Notes under the pieces: generated by a model
Databases searched by the model: none
Seen by the model: the letters and a program-made list of their open reading frames with translations, nothing else
Told to the model about the DNA's origin: nothing
Source of the DNA: Microbacterium sp. SMR1
GTDB lineage: Bacteria > Actinomycetota > Actinomycetes > Actinomycetales > Microbacteriaceae
Direction: 5' to 3'
Length of the DNA: 64,000 nt
Assembly: GCF_003289625.1 (NCBI RefSeq)
Contig: NZ_QMBN01000002.1
Coordinates: forward strand, 518,610 to 582,609
Translations under genes and position numbers: made by a program
In this document: in pieces, positions 1-6,966 of the stretch
Position numbering within the stretch: position 1 is the stretch's first letter
How the letters are laid out: the number at the start of each line of letters is the position of its first letter

Positions 1-629
1 CCCCGTGCCGTGATCAGGCGGCGCAGGGCATCACCGGCGGGGAGGTCGAGCTGAGCCGACATCAGCCTGTCGGAGGACTGCACGACGGTGCAGTCGACGT
101 CGAGTCCCTGCAGCGCGCCCGCCGCTTCGAGGCCGAGCAGGCCGCCGCCGATGACGGTTCCGGTGAGCGGCCGGCCGAGCTCGGCCGACCGGCGCTGCAC
201 GAACGCCTCGAGGGCTTCGACGTCGTCGAGGGTGCGGTAGACGAAGCAGCCCTCGTGGTCGTATCCGTCCACGGCGAGCCGGGCCGCGTACGAGCCCGTC
301 GCCAGCACGAGCCGGTCGTAGCCGATGCGCTCGCCGGAATCGACGAGCACCTCGCCGGCGTCGCGATCGATGCCGGTGACGGTGCGCCCGCGGAGGAACC
401 GCACGCGCTCGTCGTCGAACGGCGACCGGTCGAGCTCGAGGTCTTCAGTGGAGGCGCCGGCGAAGAACGACGTCAGCCCGACCCGGTCGTAGGGGTGTCG
501 CGGCTCATCGCCGACGACTGTCACGCGCCAGGTGTCGTCGGCGCGGCTCAGCAGGCTCTCGACGAAACGGTGGGCGACCATCCCGGCACCCACCACGACG
601 ACGTGTCGGGTGGGGCCGGTGGAGCTCAT
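1..629 (-). CDS. nirB: Nitrite reductase large subunit-like FAD oxidoreductase, 5' part only
   Basis: The reading frame starts at ATG 629 and runs off the window edge with no stop, giving 209 codons. Near the N-terminus it has the nucleotide-binding motif VVVGAGMVAHRF, and around residue 145 a second glycine-rich motif (VIGGGLLGLEAAGAL), which is the FAD plus NAD(P)H two-Rossmann layout of the pyridine nucleotide-disulphide oxidoreductase domain that begins NirB. The next gene upstream on the same strand is a formate/nitrite channel, which supports nitrite reduction to ammonia in the cytoplasm. The siroheme and iron-sulphur domains would lie outside the window. A rubredoxin reductase-like protein is the main alternative. 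Confidence 0.75.
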   Translation of the reverse strand, partial: MSSTGPTRHVVVVGAGMVAHRFVESLLSRADDTWRVTVVGDEPRHPYDRVGLTSFFAGASTEDLELDRSPFDDERVRFLRGRTVTGIDRDAGEVLVDSGERIGYDRLVLATGSYAARLAVDGYDHEGCFVYRTLDDVEALEAFVQRRSAELGRPLTGTVIGGGLLGLEAAGALQGLDVDCTVVQSSDRLMSAQLDLPAGDALRRLITAR

Positions 630-704
630 GTCGTGACCGTACGCGGGCGAGGTTGCGGCGCCGTCAGCGGCGTGTTTCCGGCTGTTTACGGTGCGGACCA
701 TGGG

Positions 705-1616
705 TCACACCCGGGCGGTCGCGGGCTCGACGGCTGCCGGCTCCGCGGCGGCGGGCTCGGTGGCTACAGGCTCGGCGGTCCCGGTCGCACGGGTTCGCTT
801 CGGCGCGCGTACGCGGCGCGGCGAAGTCGGCCGGCCGTAGGTGAAGTAGAGCGGGATCGCGACGAAGACGAGGCCTCCGACGAGGTTGCCGAGCACGGTG
901 GGGATCTCGTTCCAGATCAGGTAGTCCATGATCGTGAAGTCGCCGCCGAGGAGGAGTCCCGAGGGGAACAGGAACATGTTCACGATCGAGTGCTCGAATC
1001 CCATGAAGAAGAAGAGCATGATCGGCATCCACATCGCGAAGATCTTGCCGATGACATCCTTCGAGATCATCGCCAGCACGACGCCCGTCGCGACCATCCA
1101 GTTGCACAGGACGCCGCGGACGAAGAGCGTGAGCATGCCCGCCGCGCCGTGCTCGGCGTAGCCGACCGTGCGGCCCTCGCCGATGTGGCCGATCGCCTGA
1201 CCCACCTCGTTCGGCGGCGTCGAGAAGCCGTACGTGACGACGATCGCCATCAGCACGGCGACGGTGAAGGCGCCGATGAAGTTGCCGAGGAACACCAGCC
1301 CCCAGTTGCGCAGGATGCCGCCGAGCGTCACCCCCGGCCGCCGGTCGAGCCAGGCGAGCGGCGCGAGCACGAAGACGCCGGTCAGCAGGTCGTAGCCGAG
1401 CAGGTACAGCATGATGAAGCCGATCGGGAAGAGCACGGCGCCGAGCAGCGGCATCCCCGTCGTCACGGTGATGGTCACGGCGAAGGCGGCGGCGATCGTG
1501 AGGACGGCGCCGCCCATGATGGAGCGGATGAGCGTGTCGCGGGTCGAGAGCATGACCTTCGACGCGCCCGCGTCGATGACGGTCTGAACGAGCTCGGTGG
1601 GCTTGACGTAGGACAT
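705..1616 (-). CDS. nirC: Formate/nitrite channel (FNT family)
   Basis: This 303-residue membrane protein of the FNT family forms pentameric channels that move nitrite or formate across the cytoplasmic membrane. It has about six hydrophobic segments and family features such as the FLGNFIGA stretch and a C-terminal half built on GFEHSIVNMFLFP. The last ~35 residues are an Ala/Pro/Glu-rich tail that is probably disordered. ATG 1616 is preceded by a strong AAGGAGG ribosome site. It lies 75 bases upstream of the nirB-like gene on the same strand, so nitrite import coupled to reduction is the likely role. An -10-like TAGCGT lies about 45 bases upstream of the start. Confidence 0.88.
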   Translation of the reverse strand: MSYVKPTELVQTVIDAGASKVMLSTRDTLIRSIMGGAVLTIAAAFAVTITVTTGMPLLGAVLFPIGFIMLYLLGYDLLTGVFVLAPLAWLDRRPGVTLGGILRNWGLVFLGNFIGAFTVAVLMAIVVTYGFSTPPNEVGQAIGHIGEGRTVGYAEHGAAGMLTLFVRGVLCNWMVATGVVLAMISKDVIGKIFAMWMPIMLFFFMGFEHSIVNMFLFPSGLLLGGDFTIMDYLIWNEIPTVLGNLVGGLVFVAIPLYFTYGRPTSPRRVRAPKRTRATGTAEPVATEPAAAEPAAVEPATARV

Positions 1617-1775
1617 CGCGTCCTCCTTCGGTCGAGAGCCGGTGGGTATGGTGCTCGACGCTAGAGGCGGGGTGTTTCCCCGGCGGTCTCGCTGATCGTC
1701 CGTTCCGTTACCTCTTTCTCTCTTCGCACCATCGGCGGTTGTGAGATCGCCGGCGCTGGTGGCGATTCGGGCGGG
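1617..1775. promoter_or_regulatory. Divergent promoter region between nirC and the MOSC gene
   Basis: This intergenic region holds the AAGGAGG ribosome site of nirC and a TAGCGT -10-like box on the minus strand. I see no clear operator palindrome and no gene. Confidence 0.4.
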
Positions 1776-2591
1776 GTGGTGCAGAGTAGCGGTGTGCCCG
1801 TCGTCTCCGCCCTGTACCGCTATCCCGTCAAGGGGTTCACTCCCGAAGCGCGCGACGAGCTCATCGTCCAGCCCGACGGCCGGATCGCCGGTGACCGGGT
1901 GCTCGCGTTCCGCTTCGCCGACGCGGTGGAGCCCGAGGGCGCCGACGGCCTGGAGTCGTGGCCGAAGAGCCGCGGCCTCGCGCTCATGGACTTCCCGGCG
2001 CTTGCTCGTGTGGCCCTGCAGTTCGACGCCGACGCGCGGTGGCTGCGGCTGAGCGCCGACGGTGTCGTGCTCGCCGAGGCGGGGCTCGATGACGCCGGCC
2101 GGCGCGAGCTCGAGGAAGCCGTGACCGCGTTCGTGCAGGCGTCACCGGATGCCCGGCGGCTCGAGAAGGAGGGGGTGCTGCCCCTGCGGCTCGTCGGCGA
2201 CGGTGTCACCGCCCGGTTCCAGGACCGGGCCCGCGGCTACGTCTCGCTGCACGGTGCCGCCTCGGTCGAGGACGTGGATGCTGCGGTGGCCGCGCCCGTC
2301 GACAGCCGGCGGTTCCGCTCGAACATCGTCGTTTCGGGTGCCGGCGCGTGGGATGAACTGGGGTGGAGCGGGCGCGTCCGCATCGGTGAGGTCGCGTTCG
2401 ACGTGCAGCGCCCCATCGGCCGGTGCGCCGCGATCATGGCCAACCCCGACACGGGCGAGCGCGACGCGCGCCTGCTGCGCGTGCTGACGACCGAGTTCGA
2501 TCAGGCCGAGCCGACCCTCGGCATCCTGCTCCTCCCCGCCGCCGGCGGGGGAGCGGTGCGGGTGGGCGACGAGGTCGTCGTCGAGGGCTGA
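1776..2591 (+). CDS. MOSC domain protein (YcbX/mARC-like)
   Basis: The protein has an N-terminal MOSC-type beta barrel (starting VSALYRYPVKGF) followed by a MOSC domain with the conserved motif RPIGRCAAIMANPDTGERD, in which the cysteine is the expected molybdenum-cofactor ligand. Family members (YcbX, mARC) reduce N-hydroxylated compounds using Moco. The start is uncertain: GTG 1776 is the longest choice and GTG 1794 (VPVVSALYRYP) fits the family N-terminus equally well. A perfect hairpin follows 50 bases after the stop. Proximity to nitrite reductase may reflect shared Mo/nitrogen redox chemistry, but the gene is divergent and that is only inference. Confidence 0.82.
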   Translation: MVQSSGVPVVSALYRYPVKGFTPEARDELIVQPDGRIAGDRVLAFRFADAVEPEGADGLESWPKSRGLALMDFPALARVALQFDADARWLRLSADGVVLAEAGLDDAGRRELEEAVTAFVQASPDARRLEKEGVLPLRLVGDGVTARFQDRARGYVSLHGAASVEDVDAAVAAPVDSRRFRSNIVVSGAGAWDELGWSGRVRIGEVAFDVQRPIGRCAAIMANPDTGERDARLLRVLTTEFDQAEPTLGILLLPAAGGGAVRVGDEVVVEG

Positions 2592-2642
2592 ACCGGGTGG
2601 CGGCATCCGGCTGTGCTGGGCCGGGATGCAAGGGATCCGACA

Positions 2643-2680
2643 CGACACCCCGGGACGGATGCCGCTGAGCCGGGGTGTCG
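2643..2680 (+). terminator. Hairpin after the MOSC gene
   Basis: Perfect 11-bp arms CGACACCCCGG (2643-2653) and CCGGGGTGTCG (2670-2680) with a 16-base loop, 51 bases after the MOSC stop. No T tract, as is common in high-GC actinobacteria. It also separates this region from the lower-GC island that follows. Confidence 0.65.
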
Positions 2681-2732
2681 GTCGCGGCGCCTTGCAGCGC
2701 GGTACGGGTAGGCGGCGGCCCTGTGCGCGACG

Positions 2733-3209
2733 CTACCCGACGTACTCCTCGTCGCGAATCTGATCCGCGTTCCCGGGAACGCATGCCGAGGTGCCCCCGA
2801 TCCCGTACAGGCCCGGCCCGGTTGAGAAGCTGAGGCCTTGGAGCGGGCCCCCGGTCGCGAAGACCACCGGCGCATGGTCGGTGTTGATTCGCACCGTCAT
2901 CCCGAGCGATTCCCAGTGCGCGGCGATCTTCTCAGCGTCAGCGAGCGGCTCCACGTCGCCGGGCATCGCGGAGTACAAGTAGTTCCACTTGATGCTGTTT
3001 CCGTTGTCGCACGTCTGGACGCCGGGGGCGCTGGACTCTTCTCACCCGCCGGTGTCGAGTAGCTCAGCGGACTCGCGGATGATGTTCGTCAGCGTCTCTT
3101 TGGCTTCGTCTGGTGTCACATCGGCCTCCTGGGGTCCGCATCCGGCGGGTGTGACCGCGGCGGCAGCCAGGAATGCCACGACGCCAAAGCCAGTGCGGTC
3201 AGTAGCCAC
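2733..3209 (-). pseudogene. Lipoprotein gene interrupted by an in-frame TGA
   Basis: GTG 3209 is preceded by an excellent AGGAGGG ribosome site. The frame encodes a short signal sequence with lipobox TPAGC and then a hydrophilic domain. At 3044-3042 there is a TGA after 55 codons, but the same frame continues without other stops for 103 more codons to TAG at 2733, through a plausible secreted domain (for example WNYLYSAMPGDVEPL and HWESLGMTVRIN). The two halves therefore look like one ~158-residue lipoprotein carrying a nonsense mutation. Function is unknown. It is the last gene of the ABC-F/MFS group and its start overlaps the end of the small ORF upstream. Confidence 0.7.
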
Positions 3210-3402
3210 CTCGGCTCCCTCCTGTCATCGCCTTCTGAAATGGTGTCGGCTCGTGCTCGATAGCTTCCGTAGCCTGAGCGCCATGCCCCGTTGTTGCAAG
3301 GGCAACGTTGCGGAGTGACTCGGTGTCACGGTCCGAGTATCCCGTTCCGTCGGGAGTGCTTGTTCCGTGGTCACGTGTCCAGTGGTTGTTTGGTTTCGAC
3401 AT
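3199..3402 (-). CDS. Small hydrophilic protein of unknown function
   Basis: A 67-residue ORF from ATG 3402 that overlaps the 3' end of the MFS gene by 32 bases; its stop overlaps the GTG start of the following lipoprotein by 11 bases, a pattern that suggests translational coupling. Composition is polar (rich in Thr, Gly, His, Asp) with no membrane segment. By eye about 40 of its 67 codons end in G or C, far below neighbouring chromosomal genes, so either it is a recently acquired gene or it is not coding. No family recognised. Confidence 0.45.
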   Translation of the reverse strand: MSKPNNHWTRDHGTSTPDGTGYSDRDTESLRNVALATTGHGAQATEAIEHEPTPFQKAMTGGSRGGY

Positions 3403-4636
3403 GCCGCATGCGTCCTGCGACAAGGGCGACGACGCCGAGCAGCGTCGGTGCGACGCCAGCCACGATGAAGATCGCTGGTATCGGTACGACGAGTGACAGC
3501 GGCCCGGCGATCGCGATCGAAACGGGCATGAAGGCGATCGAGACGAAGAAGTCGAGACTGGCGACGCGCCCGATCATCTCCGGTGGCACGAGTCGTTGAA
3601 GCAGCGTGCCCCAGATGACCACACCAGCTCCCGTGGCCGCGCCTACGGCGAACAGTGTGACGAGCATCACCGCGAGGTCGCTGATGAGGCCGATCAGCAC
3701 GAGCGGGAGGGTTCCGCCGCCCCAGAGCCCGATCATGAGCGTGAGATAGCGCCGGGGCAGTTTGAGAGACGACACGAGGAGCGAGCCGATCGCGCCGCCT
3801 ATTCCGTAGGCGGCGAGCAAGAGCCCGAACGTCGCTTCGGCGTCGTCGAAGCGGTCGCGGCTGAGGAACGGCAGCAGCACCTCGATTGGTCCCTGGATGA
3901 TGAGCGCGAGCGATGATCCGAAGATCAGCGTCCATAGCAGCCATCGGGTGCGAGCGACGTAGCGGACCCCGGCTTTGAGGTCGCCCCACACGCTCGTGCG
4001 TTGCTCCGACGGTTCCGGTTCGGCGGCTTCTTCCCGGCGACCGAGGAACAGGGTGATGACGAACGCGACAGCGTACGACGCGGCGACGATGACCGCCCCA
4101 GCGGCGGGGAAGAGCGCCCCGACGACGATCCCTCCGATGGCGGGGCCGAGGCCCTGGCCCATTGATGGCCGGAGAGCCCCTTCAAGCCCGTTCGCGGCGA
4201 GCAATTGTTCGGGTGGGAGCACTTGCGGGAGATAGGCGCTGTAGGCGGGGTAGAAGAACGCGCTACCCGCACCTAACGCGAACGAGGCGAGCCCGACATG
4301 CCACAGCTCGACCGCGCCCGTGAGGGACAGCACCGCGACAGTGGTCATGACCGCCGCGGTGCATCCCTCCACGATGATGATGATCCGCCGCTTCGAGAAG
4401 CGGTCTGCCACCACCCCGCCGAGGACCGAGAAGGCGAAGAGGCCGAGGCTGATCCCGGTAGCTACGGCTGACAGGGCAAGGGGGCTGTCGTCGAGTGCGA
4501 GTACCTGGAACACCATGACGATGGTCCACATACCGGTGCCGAAGACTTCGATACCGACGGCTGCGAACAGCAGCCGATAGTCGCGGATGGCGAGAGGGCG
4601 CAGCGCCCGCAGCCGGTCGGCCGTCTCGCGGGTCAT
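3371..4636 (-). CDS. MFS drug exporter
   Basis: A 421-residue protein with about twelve membrane segments, of the EntS/Tet(V)-like major facilitator branch (MFS_3). The loop after TM2 carries the MFS signature [12 protein letters not shown]. It probably pumps a drug or other small molecule out using the proton gradient. Its ATG overlaps the stop of the ABC-F gene by four bases (ATGA), so the two are co-translated. A pairing of a ribosome-protection ATPase and an efflux pump is typical of antibiotic resistance loci. The substrate cannot be read from sequence. Confidence 0.85.
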   Translation of the reverse strand: MTRETADRLRALRPLAIRDYRLLFAAVGIEVFGTGMWTIVMVFQVLALDDSPLALSAVATGISLGLFAFSVLGGVVADRFSKRRIIIIVEGCTAAVMTTVAVLSLTGAVELWHVGLASFALGAGSAFFYPAYSAYLPQVLPPEQLLAANGLEGALRPSMGQGLGPAIGGIVVGALFPAAGAVIVAASYAVAFVITLFLGRREEAAEPEPSEQRTSVWGDLKAGVRYVARTRWLLWTLIFGSSLALIIQGPIEVLLPFLSRDRFDDAEATFGLLLAAYGIGGAIGSLLVSSLKLPRRYLTLMIGLWGGGTLPLVLIGLISDLAVMLVTLFAVGAATGAGVVIWGTLLQRLVPPEMIGRVASLDFFVSIAFMPVSIAIAGPLSLVVPIPAIFIVAGVAPTLLGVVALVAGRMRHVETKQPLDT

Positions 4637-6288
4637 ACCAGCGCCTCGCTTTCGGTCGGTGCTGCCAGTCGCAACGAGGGCCAGCCGTCGACGTCGCGGA
4701 GAAGCTGGCGGTCGTGGGTAGATACGATCACAGCCGCTTGGGTGGCGTTGAGCGCGTCGGTCAGTTCGTCGACGAGCGCGATCGAGAGGTGGTTGGTCGG
4801 TTCGTCGAGCAGAAGCACGTGCGGCTTGGCGGCGAGCACCAAGGCCAGGTCGAGACGACGTTGCTGGCCCATCGACAGCTCACCTATCCGCTTACCCGAC
4901 TCGCGGGCACGAAGGAGTCCGAGCTGCGACAGCCCGACGGCCTCGCTCGGCCGGACGGTGCCGGCCGTCACGAGTGTGTCGACGTAGGCCGCATACACCT
5001 CGCTTGCGCGGCGATCCAGCGGCAGCGCGGTCTCCTGACGGAGGAACGCAAGCCGGACATGCGATGGGCGACGAACGCTGCCCGTGTCCGCGTGCAGATC
5101 ACCCGCTGCAACGCTCAATAGAGTGGACTTCCCGGCCCCGTTGGGGCCGGTCACGACCAGACGTCCCCGGTGCGCCAGCGAGAGCGTCACCGGGCGTGTG
5201 AGCCTGCCGGCCACGGTCACCTCATCCACACTCAGCTGCACCGCTCCGGTTCGGGTCGCGAGGTCCGGGAAGCGGAACACTTGCGGCGGCTCGGGGGCGG
5301 TCACCGCGTGCGCTTCGAGCTGTTCCTGCCGGCGGTGCACACTCTGCACGAGCCCGCCCGCGCGCGTCGCCCGTCCGTGCTTGTTGGTTCCCTTCTCTGG
5401 CCGCCAGCCCGAGACGAGACGGTTCTGCGCTGAGCTGAGACTGTCCTGCAGTCGCCCGAGCTCGGTCTGCTGTCGCTCGTATTCTTGCTCCCACCTTTCG
5501 CGCTCCGCGCGCCGGCCTTCCCGGTAGCCGGCGTAGCCGTTGCCGTACACGCGCACCCGATCGTCGGGCGTTGGGTCGAGGTCGACGATCGTCTCCGCGA
5601 CGTCGGATAGCAGCGCGCGATCGTGGGAGACGACGACCACGCCGCCGTTTCGCGACCGCAGTTGCGCCGTCAGGAACTCGAGGCCGCTCCTGTCGAGATG
5701 GTTCGTCGGCTCGTCGAGCAACAGGAAATCGTCATCGGCGCCGAGCAGGCACGCCAAGCGCACCCGGTACCGCTGCCCGACGGAGAGGTCGTGCAGTCGG
5801 CGGGCAGGATCGGTTTCGGCGTCAAGCGCTTCCAGCGCGATCTGCACCCGGCGTTCGGCGTCCCACGCATCGAGGACTTCGGCGTGCTCCAGAGCGGCGG
5901 CATATCGCTCCTCAGCTCCGGTGACGCCCGCCGAGAGTGACGCCGCAGCCTCATCGAGGGACGCCAGGGCGGCCAGCGGCTGCGCGATCGCTTGCGCGAC
6001 CGCCTGGCCCACAGTTCTATCGTCGCCGGTCGGCATTTCCTGTTCGGCTATGCCGAGCGTCCCGAGTCGCTGCACTACTCCGCTGTCCGGGGTGAGAGCG
6101 CCGCTGAGGACGTGCAGGAGCGTCGACTTACCCCGGCCGTTCTCGCCCACGATCGCTACGCGCGAGGTGGCCGTGATCGTGAGGTCAACGTGGTTAAGGA
6201 CGGGGGTGGCTCCGCGCATCACAGAGACGTCGGACGCGATGAGCTGCGCGTGATGGCGCGCGGGTAGAGGGGCGTTGAGGGAGAGCAT
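4633..6288 (-). CDS. ABC-F ribosomal protection protein
   Basis: A 551-residue soluble ATPase with two ABC domains and no membrane segments. Walker A motifs are GENGRGKST and GPNGAGKST; signatures are LSVGQ and LSMGQ; both Walker B regions read [10 protein letters not shown]. The two domains are joined by a charged helical linker (around residues 255-330), the ABC-F segment that reaches into the ribosome and displaces macrolides, lincosamides, streptogramins or pleuromutilins in resistance members. ATG 6288 has a GAAGGA ribosome site. The leader peptide and hairpins upstream suggest antibiotic-induced expression, which favours a resistance role over a housekeeping EttA-like one. Confidence 0.85.
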   Translation of the reverse strand: MLSLNAPLPARHHAQLIASDVSVMRGATPVLNHVDLTITATSRVAIVGENGRGKSTLLHVLSGALTPDSGVVQRLGTLGIAEQEMPTGDDRTVGQAVAQAIAQPLAALASLDEAAASLSAGVTGAEERYAAALEHAEVLDAWDAERRVQIALEALDAETDPARRLHDLSVGQRYRVRLACLLGADDDFLLLDEPTNHLDRSGLEFLTAQLRSRNGGVVVVSHDRALLSDVAETIVDLDPTPDDRVRVYGNGYAGYREGRRAERERWEQEYERQQTELGRLQDSLSSAQNRLVSGWRPEKGTNKHGRATRAGGLVQSVHRRQEQLEAHAVTAPEPPQVFRFPDLATRTGAVQLSVDEVTVAGRLTRPVTLSLAHRGRLVVTGPNGAGKSTLLSVAAGDLHADTGSVRRPSHVRLAFLRQETALPLDRRASEVYAAYVDTLVTAGTVRPSEAVGLSQLGLLRARESGKRIGELSMGQQRRLDLALVLAAKPHVLLLDEPTNHLSIALVDELTDALNATQAAVIVSTHDRQLLRDVDGWPSLRLAAPTESEALV

Positions 6289-6428
6289 TCGTATCCTTCG
6301 GAACGACGCACCGCACGGCTAAGAAGCGTGCGAGGTGCGCAAGATGACGGCGACCCGTGCAGGGTCGAGAACGAGCGGCCGCCGCAAGCTCGGATGACTC
6401 AACGAGCGCGGTAAGCCTTACTCAGCCG
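6289..6428 (-). promoter_or_regulatory. Candidate attenuator between leader peptide and ABC-F gene
   Basis: Three hairpins can be drawn in this 140-base leader. The strongest (arms 6307-6317 and 6327-6339, about 11 pairs with one bulge, loop GCTAAGAAG on the plus strand) ends about eight bases before the ABC-F ribosome site. A second has arms CGACCC/GGGTCG at 6351-6356 and 6362-6367. A third, weaker, pairs CGAGC with GCTCG around 6374-6394. The layout fits transcriptional or translational attenuation controlled by ribosome stalling on the upstream peptide. No clear T tract follows the last stem, so termination versus sequestration is undecided. Confidence 0.5.
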
Positions 6429-6449
6429 TCACAGGAAGTACAAATGCAC
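6429..6449 (-). CDS. Leader peptide (six codons) upstream of ABC-F gene
   Basis: GTG CAT TTG TAC TTC CTG TGA encodes fMet-His-Leu-Tyr-Phe-Leu. The GTG lies exactly six bases after a TACCCT -10 box, so it would be the first codon of a leaderless mRNA. Short, hydrophobic, aromatic leader peptides sense ribosome-targeting drugs in front of erm and ABC-F genes. The role here is inferred from position, size and the hairpins that follow. Confidence 0.5.
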   Translation of the reverse strand: MHLYFL

Positions 6450-6455
6450 GTTTCA

Positions 6456-6485
6456 AGGGTAGGCGCGATCCGCGCCGCTACGCAA
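6456..6485 (-). promoter_or_regulatory. Promoter of the ABC-F/MFS operon
   Basis: TTGCGT (6485-6480), 18-base spacer, TACCCT (6461-6456), read on the minus strand. Predicted transcription start coincides with the leader-peptide GTG at 6449. I do not see an AT-rich WhiB7-type element directly before the -35. Confidence 0.5.
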
Positions 6486-6770
6486 CAGCGCGCGACCTTG
6501 TAGGTTCCGCAATCGCTCGACACTGATCGATATCGGCACGCGGCCTCAAAGCGCTCACCCGGTCCCGGCGCGCAAAACCCTGTGCCGAAACCTCCCATGC
6601 GCCAAAACAGGGGAGAACCGTTATCGGTGCGCTCGGTGTGCGCGGCTCGTCAGTGCTGAGGCGGGCGAGGCGAGTTCACCGCCTGCTCCTCGCATCGCTG
6701 CGCGCTGCGTGGAGCCTCGGATGGCGTGGGACCACCCGGCGCGGGTCGTTTCCGGCGGCAGCCACGCGAA
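6486..6770. other. Intergenic stretch between ABC-F promoter and tRNA-Gly
   Basis: No convincing gene. A short inverted repeat CCCTGT/ACAGGG lies around 6579-6611 and an AGGCGG/CCGCCT pair around 6660-6685. This is the boundary between the lower-GC island and the tRNA; no duplicated tRNA end (att site) was found at the other edge near 2.6-2.7 kb. Confidence 0.4.
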
Positions 6771-6807
6771 TGCCCCGCCGCGCGGCCGGTGGCCGCCCGT
6801 CGGGGCA
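6771..6807 (-). terminator. Hairpin downstream of tRNA-Gly
   Basis: TGCCCCG (6771-6777) pairs with CGGGGCA (6801-6807) around a GC-rich interior that can pair further; it lies six bases beyond the tRNA 3' end in the direction of transcription. Confidence 0.6.
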
Positions 6808-6812
6808 GTGGA

Positions 6813-6882
6813 GGGGCTGACGGGAATCGAACCCGCGCTATCTGCTTGGGAAGCAGATGTTCTGCCATTGAACTACAGCCCC
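6813..6882 (-). tRNA. tRNA-Gly (anticodon CCC)
   Basis: Minus-strand cloverleaf: acceptor arms GGGGCTG/CAGCCCC, D-arm GTTC-loop-GAAC, anticodon stem TCTGC/GCAGA around loop TTCCCAA (anticodon CCC, reading GGG), T-loop TTCGATT. CCA is not encoded. The 3' end faces the ABC-F/MFS island. Confidence 0.92.
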
Positions 6883-6966
6883 ACGCACCCGGGGGTGCTC
6901 GGTCAGCTTACCCCACAGGGCCCGGACCGCCCGAAGCCGGACCGCCCGCCCCGCACGACCCCGGAA

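Noticed and set aside
255..1664. 469-codon plus-strand ORF opposite nirB and nirC
   Set aside because: It is rich in Arg/His/Glu/Asp with no domain pattern and lies antisense to clear genes; typical high-GC shadow.
2600..2732. Search for a second copy of the tRNA-Gly 3' end (att site) at the far edge of the island
   Set aside because: No match to the T-arm/acceptor sequence was found, so the island is not called an integrated element.
3042..3044. TGA as a selenocysteine codon
   Set aside because: No selenoprotein family resemblance and no convincing SECIS-like hairpin directly after it; a nonsense mutation is simpler.
6486..6640. WhiB7-type AT-rich element before the ABC-F promoter
   Set aside because: The bases just upstream of TTGCGT are GC-rich, so the motif is not supported.
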